Part shown: piece by piece, positions 1 to 6,173 of the stretch
Layout: every line of letters starts with the position of its first letter
Numbering within the stretch: the first letter of the stretch is position 1
Assembly (NCBI GenBank): GCA_937967775.1
Contig: CALCJH010000302.1
Coordinates: forward strand, 1-8,296
Origin: an uncultured bacterium
GTDB lineage: Bacteria > Armatimonadota > UBA5829 > DSUL01
Direction: 5' to 3'
Length of the DNA stretch: 8,296 nt
The notes under the pieces: model-generated
What the model was told of the DNA's origin: nothing
The model's database searches: none
Seen by the model: only the letters and a program-made list of their open reading frames with translations
Translations under genes and position numbers: made by a program

Positions 1-218
1 CGCAGCGCGTAAAGCGCGCTCCCCCAGACCAGAACGAAGAACAAAAGCCCCGTCACCACTCCCAGAAGCACGCGGGAGCCAAGGATGGTGGAAAATATTC
101 CGGCGTAGCCCAGGTCCTGAAACCACAGCCAGTCCACGTAGAGCGGCAGCAGAGCAAGGAGTCCGATGAGGATCAGGGCGATCAGCACATATCCGGCAAC
201 CTTAGCGGCAGTGCCCAT
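1..218 (-). CDS. UPF0182 family integral membrane protein, N-terminal part
   Basis: This is the first 72 residues of a large membrane protein; the rest lies beyond the left edge of the window. The start is the ATG at 218-216, preceded by the Shine-Dalgarno-like AAGGAAG (complement of 223-229). Residues about 8-28 form a first hydrophobic segment and about 49-71 a second. Between them lies YVDWLWFQDLGYAGIF (residues 27-42), which matches the conserved Y-x-D-W-L-W-F-x-x-x-G-Y pattern after the first membrane segment of UPF0182 (COG1615) proteins. Known members are usually around 900 residues with several N-terminal membrane segments and a large extracytoplasmic part; their function is unknown. 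The gene follows the lyase gene on the same strand after a 40-bp gap, so co-transcription is plausible. The family call rests on the recognisable N-terminus only. Confidence 0.82.
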   Translation of the reverse strand, partial: MGTAAKVAGYVLIALILIGLLALLPLYVDWLWFQDLGYAGIFSTILGSRVLLGVVTGLLFFVLVWGSALYAL

Positions 219-258
219 AATTCTTCCTTTCCGTGGGCCGCGGCGCGAGACAGGCACC

Positions 259-1134
259 CTACCGGGGAGAGAGTGTGTCTCTCAGAGTGAGATAATCCTG
301 CAGTCCCAGCAGGTCTTTCACCTCGTCGAACGAAGCCATCCGGTCGCGGATGGACTCCAGGGAACCCTCCTGCAACAGTGTCCGGGCAAGCGTCCTCACC
401 GCGTGCAGGGTGACCAGCAGACTCTCGATGGGAAACACGGCGATCTTGTAACCCATCTCTTCCAGAGAATGGATGGGCAGAATGGGAGTAGACCCGCCCG
501 TCAGCATGTTTACAAGCAGCGGGTGTCGCACGCGCTTCGGGATGGTCTCCAGCTCTTCCAGTGACCGGGGGGCCTCGATGAACACGCAGTCCGCTCCCGC
601 GTCCCCGTAGCGGTTGGCGCGGTCTAAGGCTTCCTCCAAACCCAGGGGCTCCCGGGCATCTGTGCGGGCGATGATGACGAAGTCCGGGTCGCTGCGGGCA
701 CGCAGGGCGGCCTTCAGCTTGAGGATCATTTCTTCGGCCGGAATAACCTCCTTGCCCGCAAAGTGCCCGCACCGCTTCGGTGCCACCTGATCCTCCAGCA
801 GGATCCCCGCCGCGCCGGCGGACTCAAACTCGCGAACGGTGCGCATGACGTTCGCGATGTCTCCGTGGCCGGTGTCGCCATCTGCGACCACCGGGATGCT
901 GACGCAACCGGCCATATGGCGGACCGCCTCGGCCATCTCCGTCATGGTGATCAGGTTCAGGTCCGGCATACCCAACCTGCTGGCTGAGGTCCCGAACCCG
1001 CCTATGAAGACCGTCTCGAAGCCCTCCCGCTCTACGATCCGTGCTGTGAGACAGTCGTGCGCGCCCAGACTGCGCACGATGCCCGGTCGAGCGAGCAGCT
1101 CTCTGAGAACGGAAGTTGTGCGTTTCTCAGCCAT
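259..1134 (-). CDS. Isocitrate lyase/PEP mutase superfamily lyase (2-methylisocitrate or dimethylmalate lyase-like)
   Basis: A 291-residue protein, the usual length for the short members of this superfamily, predicted to be a cytosolic Mg2+-dependent TIM-barrel enzyme that cleaves a C-C bond in a 2-hydroxy/2-methyl dicarboxylic acid. Visible motifs are ADGDTGHGD (residues 84-92, with Asp85 and Asp87 as the metal-binding pair), LLEDQ (112-116), KRCGH (120-124, with Cys122 the acid/base cysteine of lyases), IIARTDA (154-160) and VNM (208-210). KRCGH marks a lyase; PEP mutases and hydrolases lack this cysteine motif. The substrate cannot be settled from sequence: 2-methylisocitrate, 2,3-dimethylmalate or a related acid all fit. 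No citrate synthase-like or methylcitrate dehydratase gene is nearby. I chose the ATG at 1134, 9 nt after GGGAG (complement of 1144-1148), over an in-frame ATG at 1290. The longer form adds 52 non-conserved residues and would cover the likely promoter at 1166-1174. Confidence 0.88.
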   Translation of the reverse strand: MAEKRTTSVLRELLARPGIVRSLGAHDCLTARIVEREGFETVFIGGFGTSASRLGMPDLNLITMTEMAEAVRHMAGCVSIPVVADGDTGHGDIANVMRTVREFESAGAAGILLEDQVAPKRCGHFAGKEVIPAEEMILKLKAALRARSDPDFVIIARTDAREPLGLEEALDRANRYGDAGADCVFIEAPRSLEELETIPKRVRHPLLVNMLTGGSTPILPIHSLEEMGYKIAVFPIESLLVTLHAVRTLARTLLQEGSLESIRDRMASFDEVKDLLGLQDYLTLRDTLSPR

Positions 1135-1165
1135 CGCGAGGGTCTCCCGGCTCCGGTTGAAGGAG

Positions 1166-1174
1166 AGTATAGCA
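1166..1174 (-). promoter_or_regulatory. Candidate extended -10 promoter for the lyase gene
   Basis: Read on the minus strand this is TGCTATACT, an extended -10 element (TGn plus a hexamer with five of six matches to TATAAT). Transcription would begin near 1159, giving a leader of about 25 nt that contains the GGGAG ribosome-binding site. There is no good -35 at normal spacing, which extended -10 promoters can tolerate. This is a prediction from motif and position only. Confidence 0.5.
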
Positions 1175-1297
1175 CACGGAGGAAAGGGCATCCGCGGCAC
1201 CGCGCGCCCTGACGGGCAAATCAGAGGATCTGGTGAGACCGGAATACCGGCACGCGACCGTTCCTGCCGGGGCGGCCTTTCCCACCTCACGCACGGC

Positions 1298-1303
1298 TAT
1301 AAT
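1298..1303 (+). promoter_or_regulatory. Candidate -10 box for the aldo/keto reductase gene
   Basis: A perfect TATAAT lies 60 bp upstream of the ATG at 1364. The region 17 bp upstream (1275-1280, GCCTTT) is a poor -35, so the promoter may need an activator or an alternative sigma factor. The start of transcription would fall near 1310, just before the repeated element at 1312-1333. Confidence 0.45.
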
Positions 1304-1311
1304 CCCCCGGG

Positions 1312-1333
1312 AGCCGGCGCGATGCAGCCGGCG
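1312..1333 (+). repeat. Repeated AGCCGGCG element in the leader of the aldo/keto reductase gene
   Basis: AGCCGGCG occurs at 1312-1319 and again at 1326-1333, 14 bp apart start to start. The core GCCGGC is self-complementary, so the pair can also fold as a 6-bp G/C stem with an 8-nt loop (1319-1326). It lies right after the predicted transcription start and about 15 nt before the ribosome-binding site. It could be an operator or an RNA hairpin; chance is also possible in DNA this rich in G and C. Confidence 0.4.
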
Positions 1334-1346
1334 TTATCGGATGCTG

Positions 1347-1355
1347 TAAGGAGGA
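1347..1355 (+). promoter_or_regulatory. Strong ribosome-binding site of the aldo/keto reductase gene
   Basis: TAAGGAGGA is a near-perfect complement of the 16S rRNA 3' end. It ends about 9 nt before the ATG at 1364 and fixes that start. It is the best Shine-Dalgarno sequence in the window. Confidence 0.8.
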
Positions 1356-1363
1356 ATGCCTGA

Positions 1364-2335
1364 ATGCAGTATGTCCATCTGGGACGAACGGGACTGAAAG
1401 TCAGCCGTCTGTGTCTGGGAACGATGAACTTCGGTCCGCAGACGTCCGAAGAGGACAGCCACGCCCTCATGGACCGGGCCCTGGAGCTCGGCATCAACTT
1501 CTTCGACACGGCCGACGTCTACGGTTGGAAGCGGGGCGAGGGCTGGACCGAGCAGATCATCGGGCGCTGGTTCGCGAAAGGCGGCGGGCGGCGGGAGAAA
1601 GTGGTCCTGGCGACCAAGGTCTACGGCGACATGGGAGACTGGCCCAACCAGTCGAGACTGTCGGCCCTGCACATCCGCAAAGCGTGCGAGGACAGCCTGC
1701 GCCGCCTGCAGACCGACTACATTGACCTGTACCAGATGCACCACATTGACCGGAACACTCCGTTCGAAGAGATCTGGCAGGCGATGGAGCAACTGCACCG
1801 CGAAGGGAAGATCCTTTACGTCGGAAGCAGCAACTTCGCGGGATGGCATATCGCAAAAGCGCAGGAGATGGCCAGAAGCCGCAACTTCCTGGGGCTTGTT
1901 TCGGAACAGAGCCTCTACAACCTGACAGCCCGAACGATTGAACTGGAGGTGATCCCGGCTTGCCGGGAGTACGGCATCGGCATCATCCCCTGGAGCCCGC
2001 TGGCGCAGGGCATTCTGGGAGGCGTTCTGAGGCAGACAGAGGGAGACCGACGGTTCTCGGATCGGGCGCGTCGGGCCATCGAGCAGCAGCGCGACCGCCT
2101 GGAACGTTGGGAGGCGCTCTGCGAGGAGATGGGTGAAAAGCCGGCAGATGTCGCTCTGGCGTGGCTGCTGCATCAAGACGCTGTGACCGCCCCGATCATT
2201 GGGCCGCGCACCATGGAGCAACTGGAGGGAAGCACGCGGGCTCTGGAGGTGCCGCTCAGCGAAGAGATCCTGAAGAAGTTGGATGAAATCTTCCCTGGAC
2301 CGGGCGGGCCGGCTCCGGAAGCTTACGCCTGGTGA
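1364..2335 (+). CDS. Aldo/keto reductase, NADPH-dependent oxidoreductase
   Basis: A 323-residue cytosolic (alpha/beta)8-barrel oxidoreductase expected to interconvert aldehydes or ketones and alcohols with NADP(H). The catalytic tetrad is complete: Asp48 and Tyr53 in FFDTADVYG (46-54), Lys85 in VLATK (81-85) and His126 in DLYQMH (121-126). Cofactor-loop motifs are GSSNF (154-158), PWSPLAQG (209-216) and IIGPRTMEQL (278-287). The C-terminus PAPEAYAW is typical of the bacterial YghZ/PdxI-like group of these enzymes. The start is fixed by the excellent ribosome-binding site at 1347-1355. Its stop lies only 7 bp from the stop of the convergent epimerase gene. Natural substrate is unknown; a sugar-derived aldehyde or a general detoxification role both fit. 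Confidence 0.93.
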   Translation: MQYVHLGRTGLKVSRLCLGTMNFGPQTSEEDSHALMDRALELGINFFDTADVYGWKRGEGWTEQIIGRWFAKGGGRREKVVLATKVYGDMGDWPNQSRLSALHIRKACEDSLRRLQTDYIDLYQMHHIDRNTPFEEIWQAMEQLHREGKILYVGSSNFAGWHIAKAQEMARSRNFLGLVSEQSLYNLTARTIELEVIPACREYGIGIIPWSPLAQGILGGVLRQTEGDRRFSDRARRAIEQQRDRLERWEALCEEMGEKPADVALAWLLHQDAVTAPIIGPRTMEQLEGSTRALEVPLSEEILKKLDEIFPGPGGPAPEAYAW

Positions 2336-2342
2336 GGATCCT

Positions 2343-3398
2343 TCAGAAGAATCGTTTCGCCAGCGAAAGGATCCCCTGCTTCCAGGGAACCCGGTGCGAA
2401 ATGCCACTCTGACCGCGCAGGCGCTCCCGGTTCGCTAGATACCAATCGAAGTTGCGCACCAGAGCGTCGTGGTTGGAATGAACAGACCTGAAGCCGAGCA
2501 CGCGCTCCGCCTTCTCGATGGAGACGAAGGAGTCCTTACCCGCCGTCTCGTACACCCAGGCATAAAGGGGCGAGAGGCGGAGCGCCCCCAGCAAACGCAG
2601 GGTAAAAACAGCCGGTCCGGCGGGCAAAGGCCGGACCCTTTTCCCGAACCCGGCCCGGTCTAAGACGGCCTGATAGTCTTCGCGGACCGTCCCGAACTCC
2701 GCCGCGCCGACGTTGAATACGTCGTTCACCCGCTCGCGGTCCAGCGTGGAGCAGAGCCAGATGGCCTGGCACAGGTCTTCCACATCCAGCAACTGGTAGC
2801 GGTTGTTCCCGCTGCCCAGCACCGGGAACGAGCGCCCCTCCGCGGCCCATTCGTACAGGAGCGCGAAGACACCCAGCCTCTCCGGCCCGATGAATGTCTT
2901 GGGACGCAGCACCGGGACGCACAACCCCATTGCGCGATATTCGGCGGCCACCTGCTCGGCCATCACCTTGGCCTGCCCGTAAGGACCAACACCGCAGAGG
3001 GGATCTTCCTCACGAATGGGGTGATGGTCCGGAATACCGTAGACCGCAGTGGAGGAGATGTGGACAACACGCTCCACGCCAAGTTCCAACGCCACCTGCA
3101 GGACATTGCGCGTTCCGTCCACATCTGTGGTGAAAATGTCTTCCTCGCGGTACAAAGGGAGAGCCGCGGCCGCATGCACCACAAGGTGCGCCCCAGCCAT
3201 GGCCCGCCGCAGCGCATCCGCGTCCCGGATATCGCCCTGCGTGTGCGTGACCCGGTCCGTTTCCGGATAGTCGAACGGAGCAAGGTCGAACGTCGCCACA
3301 CTCTGGCCACGCTCCAGCAGGAACCGGACCAGGTTGATGCCCAGAAACCCGGCGCCGCCCGTGATGAAGAATATGCGTCCCGCCTCTTCGCCTGACAT
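2343..3398 (-). CDS. NAD-dependent epimerase/dehydratase, extended SDR family
   Basis: A 351-residue cytosolic Rossmann-fold enzyme, probably acting on a nucleotide sugar or a similar hydroxylated substrate by transient oxidation with NAD. Residues 13-20, TGGAGFLG, are the dinucleotide-binding loop; Asp38 at the end of the second strand (TFDLA) suggests NAD rather than NADP. DIRD (56-59) and HAAA (75-78) fit the expected cofactor contacts. The catalytic triad is SST (115-117) with YGQAK, giving Tyr140 and Lys144. RPKTFIGP (165-172) and LLDVEDLCQAI (203-213) match the substrate-side region of the extended family. It could be a UDP-sugar 4-epimerase-like enzyme or a 3-beta-hydroxysteroid dehydrogenase-like member; sequence alone does not decide. 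The ATG at 3398 lies just before the fold begins. It has no good Shine-Dalgarno sequence, while a -10-like TAAACT sits 7 nt upstream, so the mRNA may be leaderless. Confidence 0.88.
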   Translation of the reverse strand: MSGEEAGRIFFITGGAGFLGINLVRFLLERGQSVATFDLAPFDYPETDRVTHTQGDIRDADALRRAMAGAHLVVHAAAALPLYREEDIFTTDVDGTRNVLQVALELGVERVVHISSTAVYGIPDHHPIREEDPLCGVGPYGQAKVMAEQVAAEYRAMGLCVPVLRPKTFIGPERLGVFALLYEWAAEGRSFPVLGSGNNRYQLLDVEDLCQAIWLCSTLDRERVNDVFNVGAAEFGTVREDYQAVLDRAGFGKRVRPLPAGPAVFTLRLLGALRLSPLYAWVYETAGKDSFVSIEKAERVLGFRSVHSNHDALVRNFDWYLANRERLRGQSGISHRVPWKQGILSLAKRFF

Positions 3399-3405
3399 CG
3401 CGGAC

Positions 3406-3411
3406 AGTTTA
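3406..3411 (-). promoter_or_regulatory. Candidate -10 box giving a leaderless epimerase mRNA
   Basis: On the minus strand this reads TAAACT, matching the TAnnnT pattern. It ends 7 nt before the epimerase ATG at 3398, so transcription would start at or next to the A of the start codon. The lack of a usable Shine-Dalgarno sequence before this gene agrees with that. No convincing -35 is visible. Confidence 0.35.
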
Positions 3412-3430
3412 CCCCACCCCGCCACACCCC

Positions 3431-3459
3431 TTGCCTTCCCTTCCACCGTGTGCCACAAT
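3431..3459 (+). promoter_or_regulatory. Candidate promoter of the alpha-mannosidase gene
   Basis: TTGCCT (3431-3436, four of six matches to the -35 consensus) and CACAAT (3454-3459, four of six to the -10) are separated by exactly 17 bp. TGC directly before the -10 gives an extended -10 form. Transcription would begin near 3466, some 32 nt before the ATG at 3498. This supports that ATG over the in-frame GTG at 3450, which would lie upstream of the transcript. Confidence 0.4.
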
Positions 3460-3497
3460 CGCCGGGACACACTGAACACCGGAGCCCCTTCAATACC

Positions 3498-6167
3498 ATG
3501 GGATACACGCTGCACGTCGTTTCGCACACTCACTGGGACCGCGAGTGGTACCAGCCCTTCGAGCTTTTCCGCCTCCGGCTGGTGGATCTGATTGACCGCC
3601 TGTTGGACCTGATGGAGTCCGACCCTGGTTTCCGTTACTTCAACCTGGACGGACAGGGCATCGTGCTGGAGGATTATGTGAAGATCCGTCCGGAGAACGA
3701 GGAGCGCCTCCGGCGGCTTATCCGGGAGGGACGGATCACCATCGGGCCCTGGTATGTGCTGAACGATGAGTTCCTGGTCAGCGGGGAGGCGACTGTGCGC
3801 AGCCTTCTGATCGGGCATCGCGTGGTGGAGCGGTTCGGCCCCGTCATGAAGGTGGGCTACCTGCCGGACCAGTTCGGGAACATCGGGCAGATGCCGCAGA
3901 TTCTGCGGGGATTCGGCATAGACAACTGCATCTTCGGCCGGGGCTGGCAGGCAGTGGACGGCCGGAAGATGGAGTTCGAGTGGGTCTCGCCGGACGGCAG
4001 CAGCGTCCTGGCCAGCCTGATGGCCTTCTGGTACAACAACGCCCAGGACATCCCCGAGGACGCGGAGGCCGGGGCGCAATGGGCGAGGGAGATCCGTGAG
4101 CGGATGGCGGCTATATCAGGCTCCCGCCACCTGCTGTTGATGAACGGGGTGGACCACCTGGAGGCGCAGTACAACCTGTCCAGAGCGCTTGCGAGCATCA
4201 ATGAGGCTCTGAAAGAAGATGTCATCGAGCACAGCACGCTGCCGCGTTATGTGCAGGCGCTGCGCGAGGAGGCGCAGAGTGGGGATCTAAAGCCAGAACA
4301 GTTCCGGGGCGAGCTGCGGGAAGACCGGTGGGGCAGCATCCTTGCGGGAACGCTCTCCAGCCGGGTCTACCTGAAGCAGGCGAACGAGCGTTGCCAGCGT
4401 CTGCTGGAGAAATTCGCCGAGCCTGCAAGCGTGTGGGCTTCGCTGGCGGGCGACGGATGGAGATACCCGTCGGGCGAGCTGGAATATGCCTGGAAGCTGC
4501 TGATGGAGAATCACCCGCACGACTCCATCTGCGGGTGCTCTCTGGACGAGGTCCACGACGAGATGATGACCCGCTTCGCGAAGGTGGAGCAGCTTGGCGA
4601 AGCGCTCAGGGAACGGGCCCTCCGGCATATTGCCGAACGGGTGGCCGTGGACGGGCTGGCGCTGGTGGTGTTCAACCCGCTGACCTGGCAGCGCACAGAT
4701 GTGGTGAGGGCCACCATTGACATTCCTCTGGGCGAACCGGCCCGCACGGCTCCGGCCGCGAACCCGGCTCTGGACTGGCCGGCGCTGGAAATCCTGGACG
4801 TGGACGGAGCGACCGTACCGTATACGCTAATCTCCAGCGAGAAGACGGCGCGATCGGTCCATCACCCGGAGAGACTGCCGATGGCCCAGTGGGTGCGCCG
4901 CTTCGATGTGGAGTTCATCGCTTCGGACGTTCCCCCGATGGGCTATCGCGTCTACCGGCTCCGGAAGGCAGAGCGGATGCCGGATTTCGGCCCCGCGATG
5001 AACGCCCGGGACCGGGCCTCACTCTTTGCGGAGACCGGGACGCTGGATGTGTGCCCGGGAGCCTCCCCCGCACTCACCCTGATGTCGGATGATACCGTCG
5101 TCTTCGTGCCGTCACTCGCGGCTTTTGAAGATGTTGGGGACGTGGGCGACGAGTACAACTACCGGCGGCCGGGCCGGGACGTGCGCATTCTGGCCGATGC
5201 ATCCGCCGGGCAACGCCGCTGGGTGGTGGAAGGAGTGGTATCCTGCGCCGCGGAGGTTCGCTCCGCCCTGCGGCTGCCTGAATCGGCCAGCGCGGACGGG
5301 CAGGGCCGCTCCGAGCGGACGGTGGATTGCCCGGTGTCGTTGACGGTGCGGGCGTATCGCGGAGTGCCCCGCGTGGAGGTGGAACTGCAGATTGAGAACC
5401 GCGCCCGCGATCACCGTCTGAGAGCGCTTCTGTCCTCGGGGGCAGAAGGCGCAGAGGCTTCCGTCGCGGGCGGAGCATTCGAAGCGGTGCGGCGCCCCCT
5501 GCATCTTCCAGCCGAATGGCCGACCACCCCTCCGCCGTCTCCCTTCCACCCTATGGACGGGTGGGTGGATGTCTCGAACGCCGGGAAGGGGCTGGCGGTT
5601 TTGGTGGACGGTCTGCGCGAGTATGAGCTGTACGACGACGAGGAGCGCACGCTGGGAATCACTCTGCTGCGATGCGTGGGAGTCCTCTCCGGAGGGGAGG
5701 AGATCCCTCACGTCCAGCACACTCCCGGAGCGCAGTGTCAGGGGAAACATACGTTCCGGTACGCTCTGTATCCGCACACCGGGGACTGGCTGCAGGCAAA
5801 GGTCTGGCGGCACGCGCTGGATTACCAGACCAGACTGACGGCCGTGCAGGTGGGCGACCTGGACCGCAGCCGATCCATAGAGCGTCCCATCAGGACGCTG
5901 CCTATGGTCCACAGTTTCGTCTCCATATCGGACGACCGGCTTGTGCCCAGCGCGCTGAAACGGGAAGAGAGGGGTAATGGCCTGGTTCTCCGGTTCTACA
6001 ACATCACGCAGGAGGAGATCGGCGCCAGGGTGACGCTGGCCGGAGCGAAGCGGGCGTGGCGGAGCAATCTTGCGGAGGAGCGGCTGGAAGAGCTGCCGGT
6101 GACGGATGGTGGAGCGCAGTGCGCCTTCCGCGGAGCGGAGATTGTGACGCTGCTCTTCGAAGTGTGA
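3498..6167 (+). CDS. Glycoside hydrolase family 38 alpha-mannosidase (MngB-like)
   Basis: An 889-residue protein that should hydrolyse alpha-mannosidic bonds with retention, using a zinc ion. It has no signal peptide, so it probably acts in the cytosol on imported oligosaccharides or on mannosylglycerate-like solutes. The catalytic domain starts at once: HTHWDREWY (10-18, zinc ligands His12 and Asp14), GPWYV (83-87), GYLPDQFGNIGQMPQIL (120-136, with Asp124 the nucleophile), MNGVDH (215-220) and NHPHDSICGCS (338-348, His341 the expected fourth zinc ligand). Residues about 280-370 match the helical middle domain. From about 385 on is the beta-sandwich C-terminal part, with GDEYNY near 549-555 and GLREYELYDDEERTLGITLL near 705-724. 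Both resemble E. coli MngB (877 residues) in order and wording. An in-frame GTG at 3450 is possible, but the ATG begins right before the conserved strand and has GGAG at 3481-3484, 13 nt away (a weak site). Substrate is undecided. Confidence 0.93.
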   Translation: MGYTLHVVSHTHWDREWYQPFELFRLRLVDLIDRLLDLMESDPGFRYFNLDGQGIVLEDYVKIRPENEERLRRLIREGRITIGPWYVLNDEFLVSGEATVRSLLIGHRVVERFGPVMKVGYLPDQFGNIGQMPQILRGFGIDNCIFGRGWQAVDGRKMEFEWVSPDGSSVLASLMAFWYNNAQDIPEDAEAGAQWAREIRERMAAISGSRHLLLMNGVDHLEAQYNLSRALASINEALKEDVIEHSTLPRYVQALREEAQSGDLKPEQFRGELREDRWGSILAGTLSSRVYLKQANERCQRLLEKFAEPASVWASLAGDGWRYPSGELEYAWKLLMENHPHDSICGCSLDEVHDEMMTRFAKVEQLGEALRERALRHIAERVAVDGLALVVFNPLTWQRTDVVRATIDIPLGEPARTAPAANPALDWPALEILDVDGATVPYTLISSEKTARSVHHPERLPMAQWVRRFDVEFIASDVPPMGYRVYRLRKAERMPDFGPAMNARDRASLFAETGTLDVCPGASPALTLMSDDTVVFVPSLAAFEDVGDVGDEYNYRRPGRDVRILADASAGQRRWVVEGVVSCAAEVRSALRLPESASADGQGRSERTVDCPVSLTVRAYRGVPRVEVELQIENRARDHRLRALLSSGAEGAEASVAGGAFEAVRRPLHLPAEWPTTPPPSPFHPMDGWVDVSNAGKGLAVLVDGLREYELYDDEERTLGITLLRCVGVLSGGEEIPHVQHTPGAQCQGKHTFRYALYPHTGDWLQAKVWRHALDYQTRLTAVQVGDLDRSRSIERPIRTLPMVHSFVSISDDRLVPSALKREERGNGLVLRFYNITQEEIGARVTLAGAKRAWRSNLAEERLEELPVTDGGAQCAFRGAEIVTLLFEV

Positions 6168-6173
6168 CTCTTC

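Noticed and set aside
839..1363. A 174-codon plus-strand open frame running up to the first reductase gene.
   Set aside because: It is antisense to the lyase coding region, has no ribosome-binding site, and its product has no recognisable features.
2341..2349. CTTCAGAAG at the first convergent junction, resembling CTTCTCAGAAG at 6170-6180 in the second.
   Set aside because: Both arise from a Phe or nearby codon followed by the TGA stop on the minus strand; the dyad has no loop and the likeness is probably chance.
1334..2407. A 357-codon open frame on the minus strand across the first aldo/keto reductase gene.
   Set aside because: It is fully antisense to a gene with a complete catalytic tetrad, its translation has low-complexity Arg/Pro/Leu content without a recognisable fold, and long antisense frames are common in GC-rich DNA.
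3450..3497. GTG start for the mannosidase 16 codons upstream of the ATG.
   Set aside because: It has no ribosome-binding site, the added residues are not conserved-looking, and it falls inside the predicted promoter.
3399..4079. N-terminal extension of the epimerase frame by 227 codons.
   Set aside because: The extension is antisense to the mannosidase catalytic domain, and the Rossmann fold begins right after the ATG at 3398.
5112..5912. A 266-codon open frame on the minus strand within the mannosidase gene.
   Set aside because: It lies inside a well-supported GH38 C-terminal region and its product is rich in Arg, His and Pro with no recognisable motif or ribosome-binding site.
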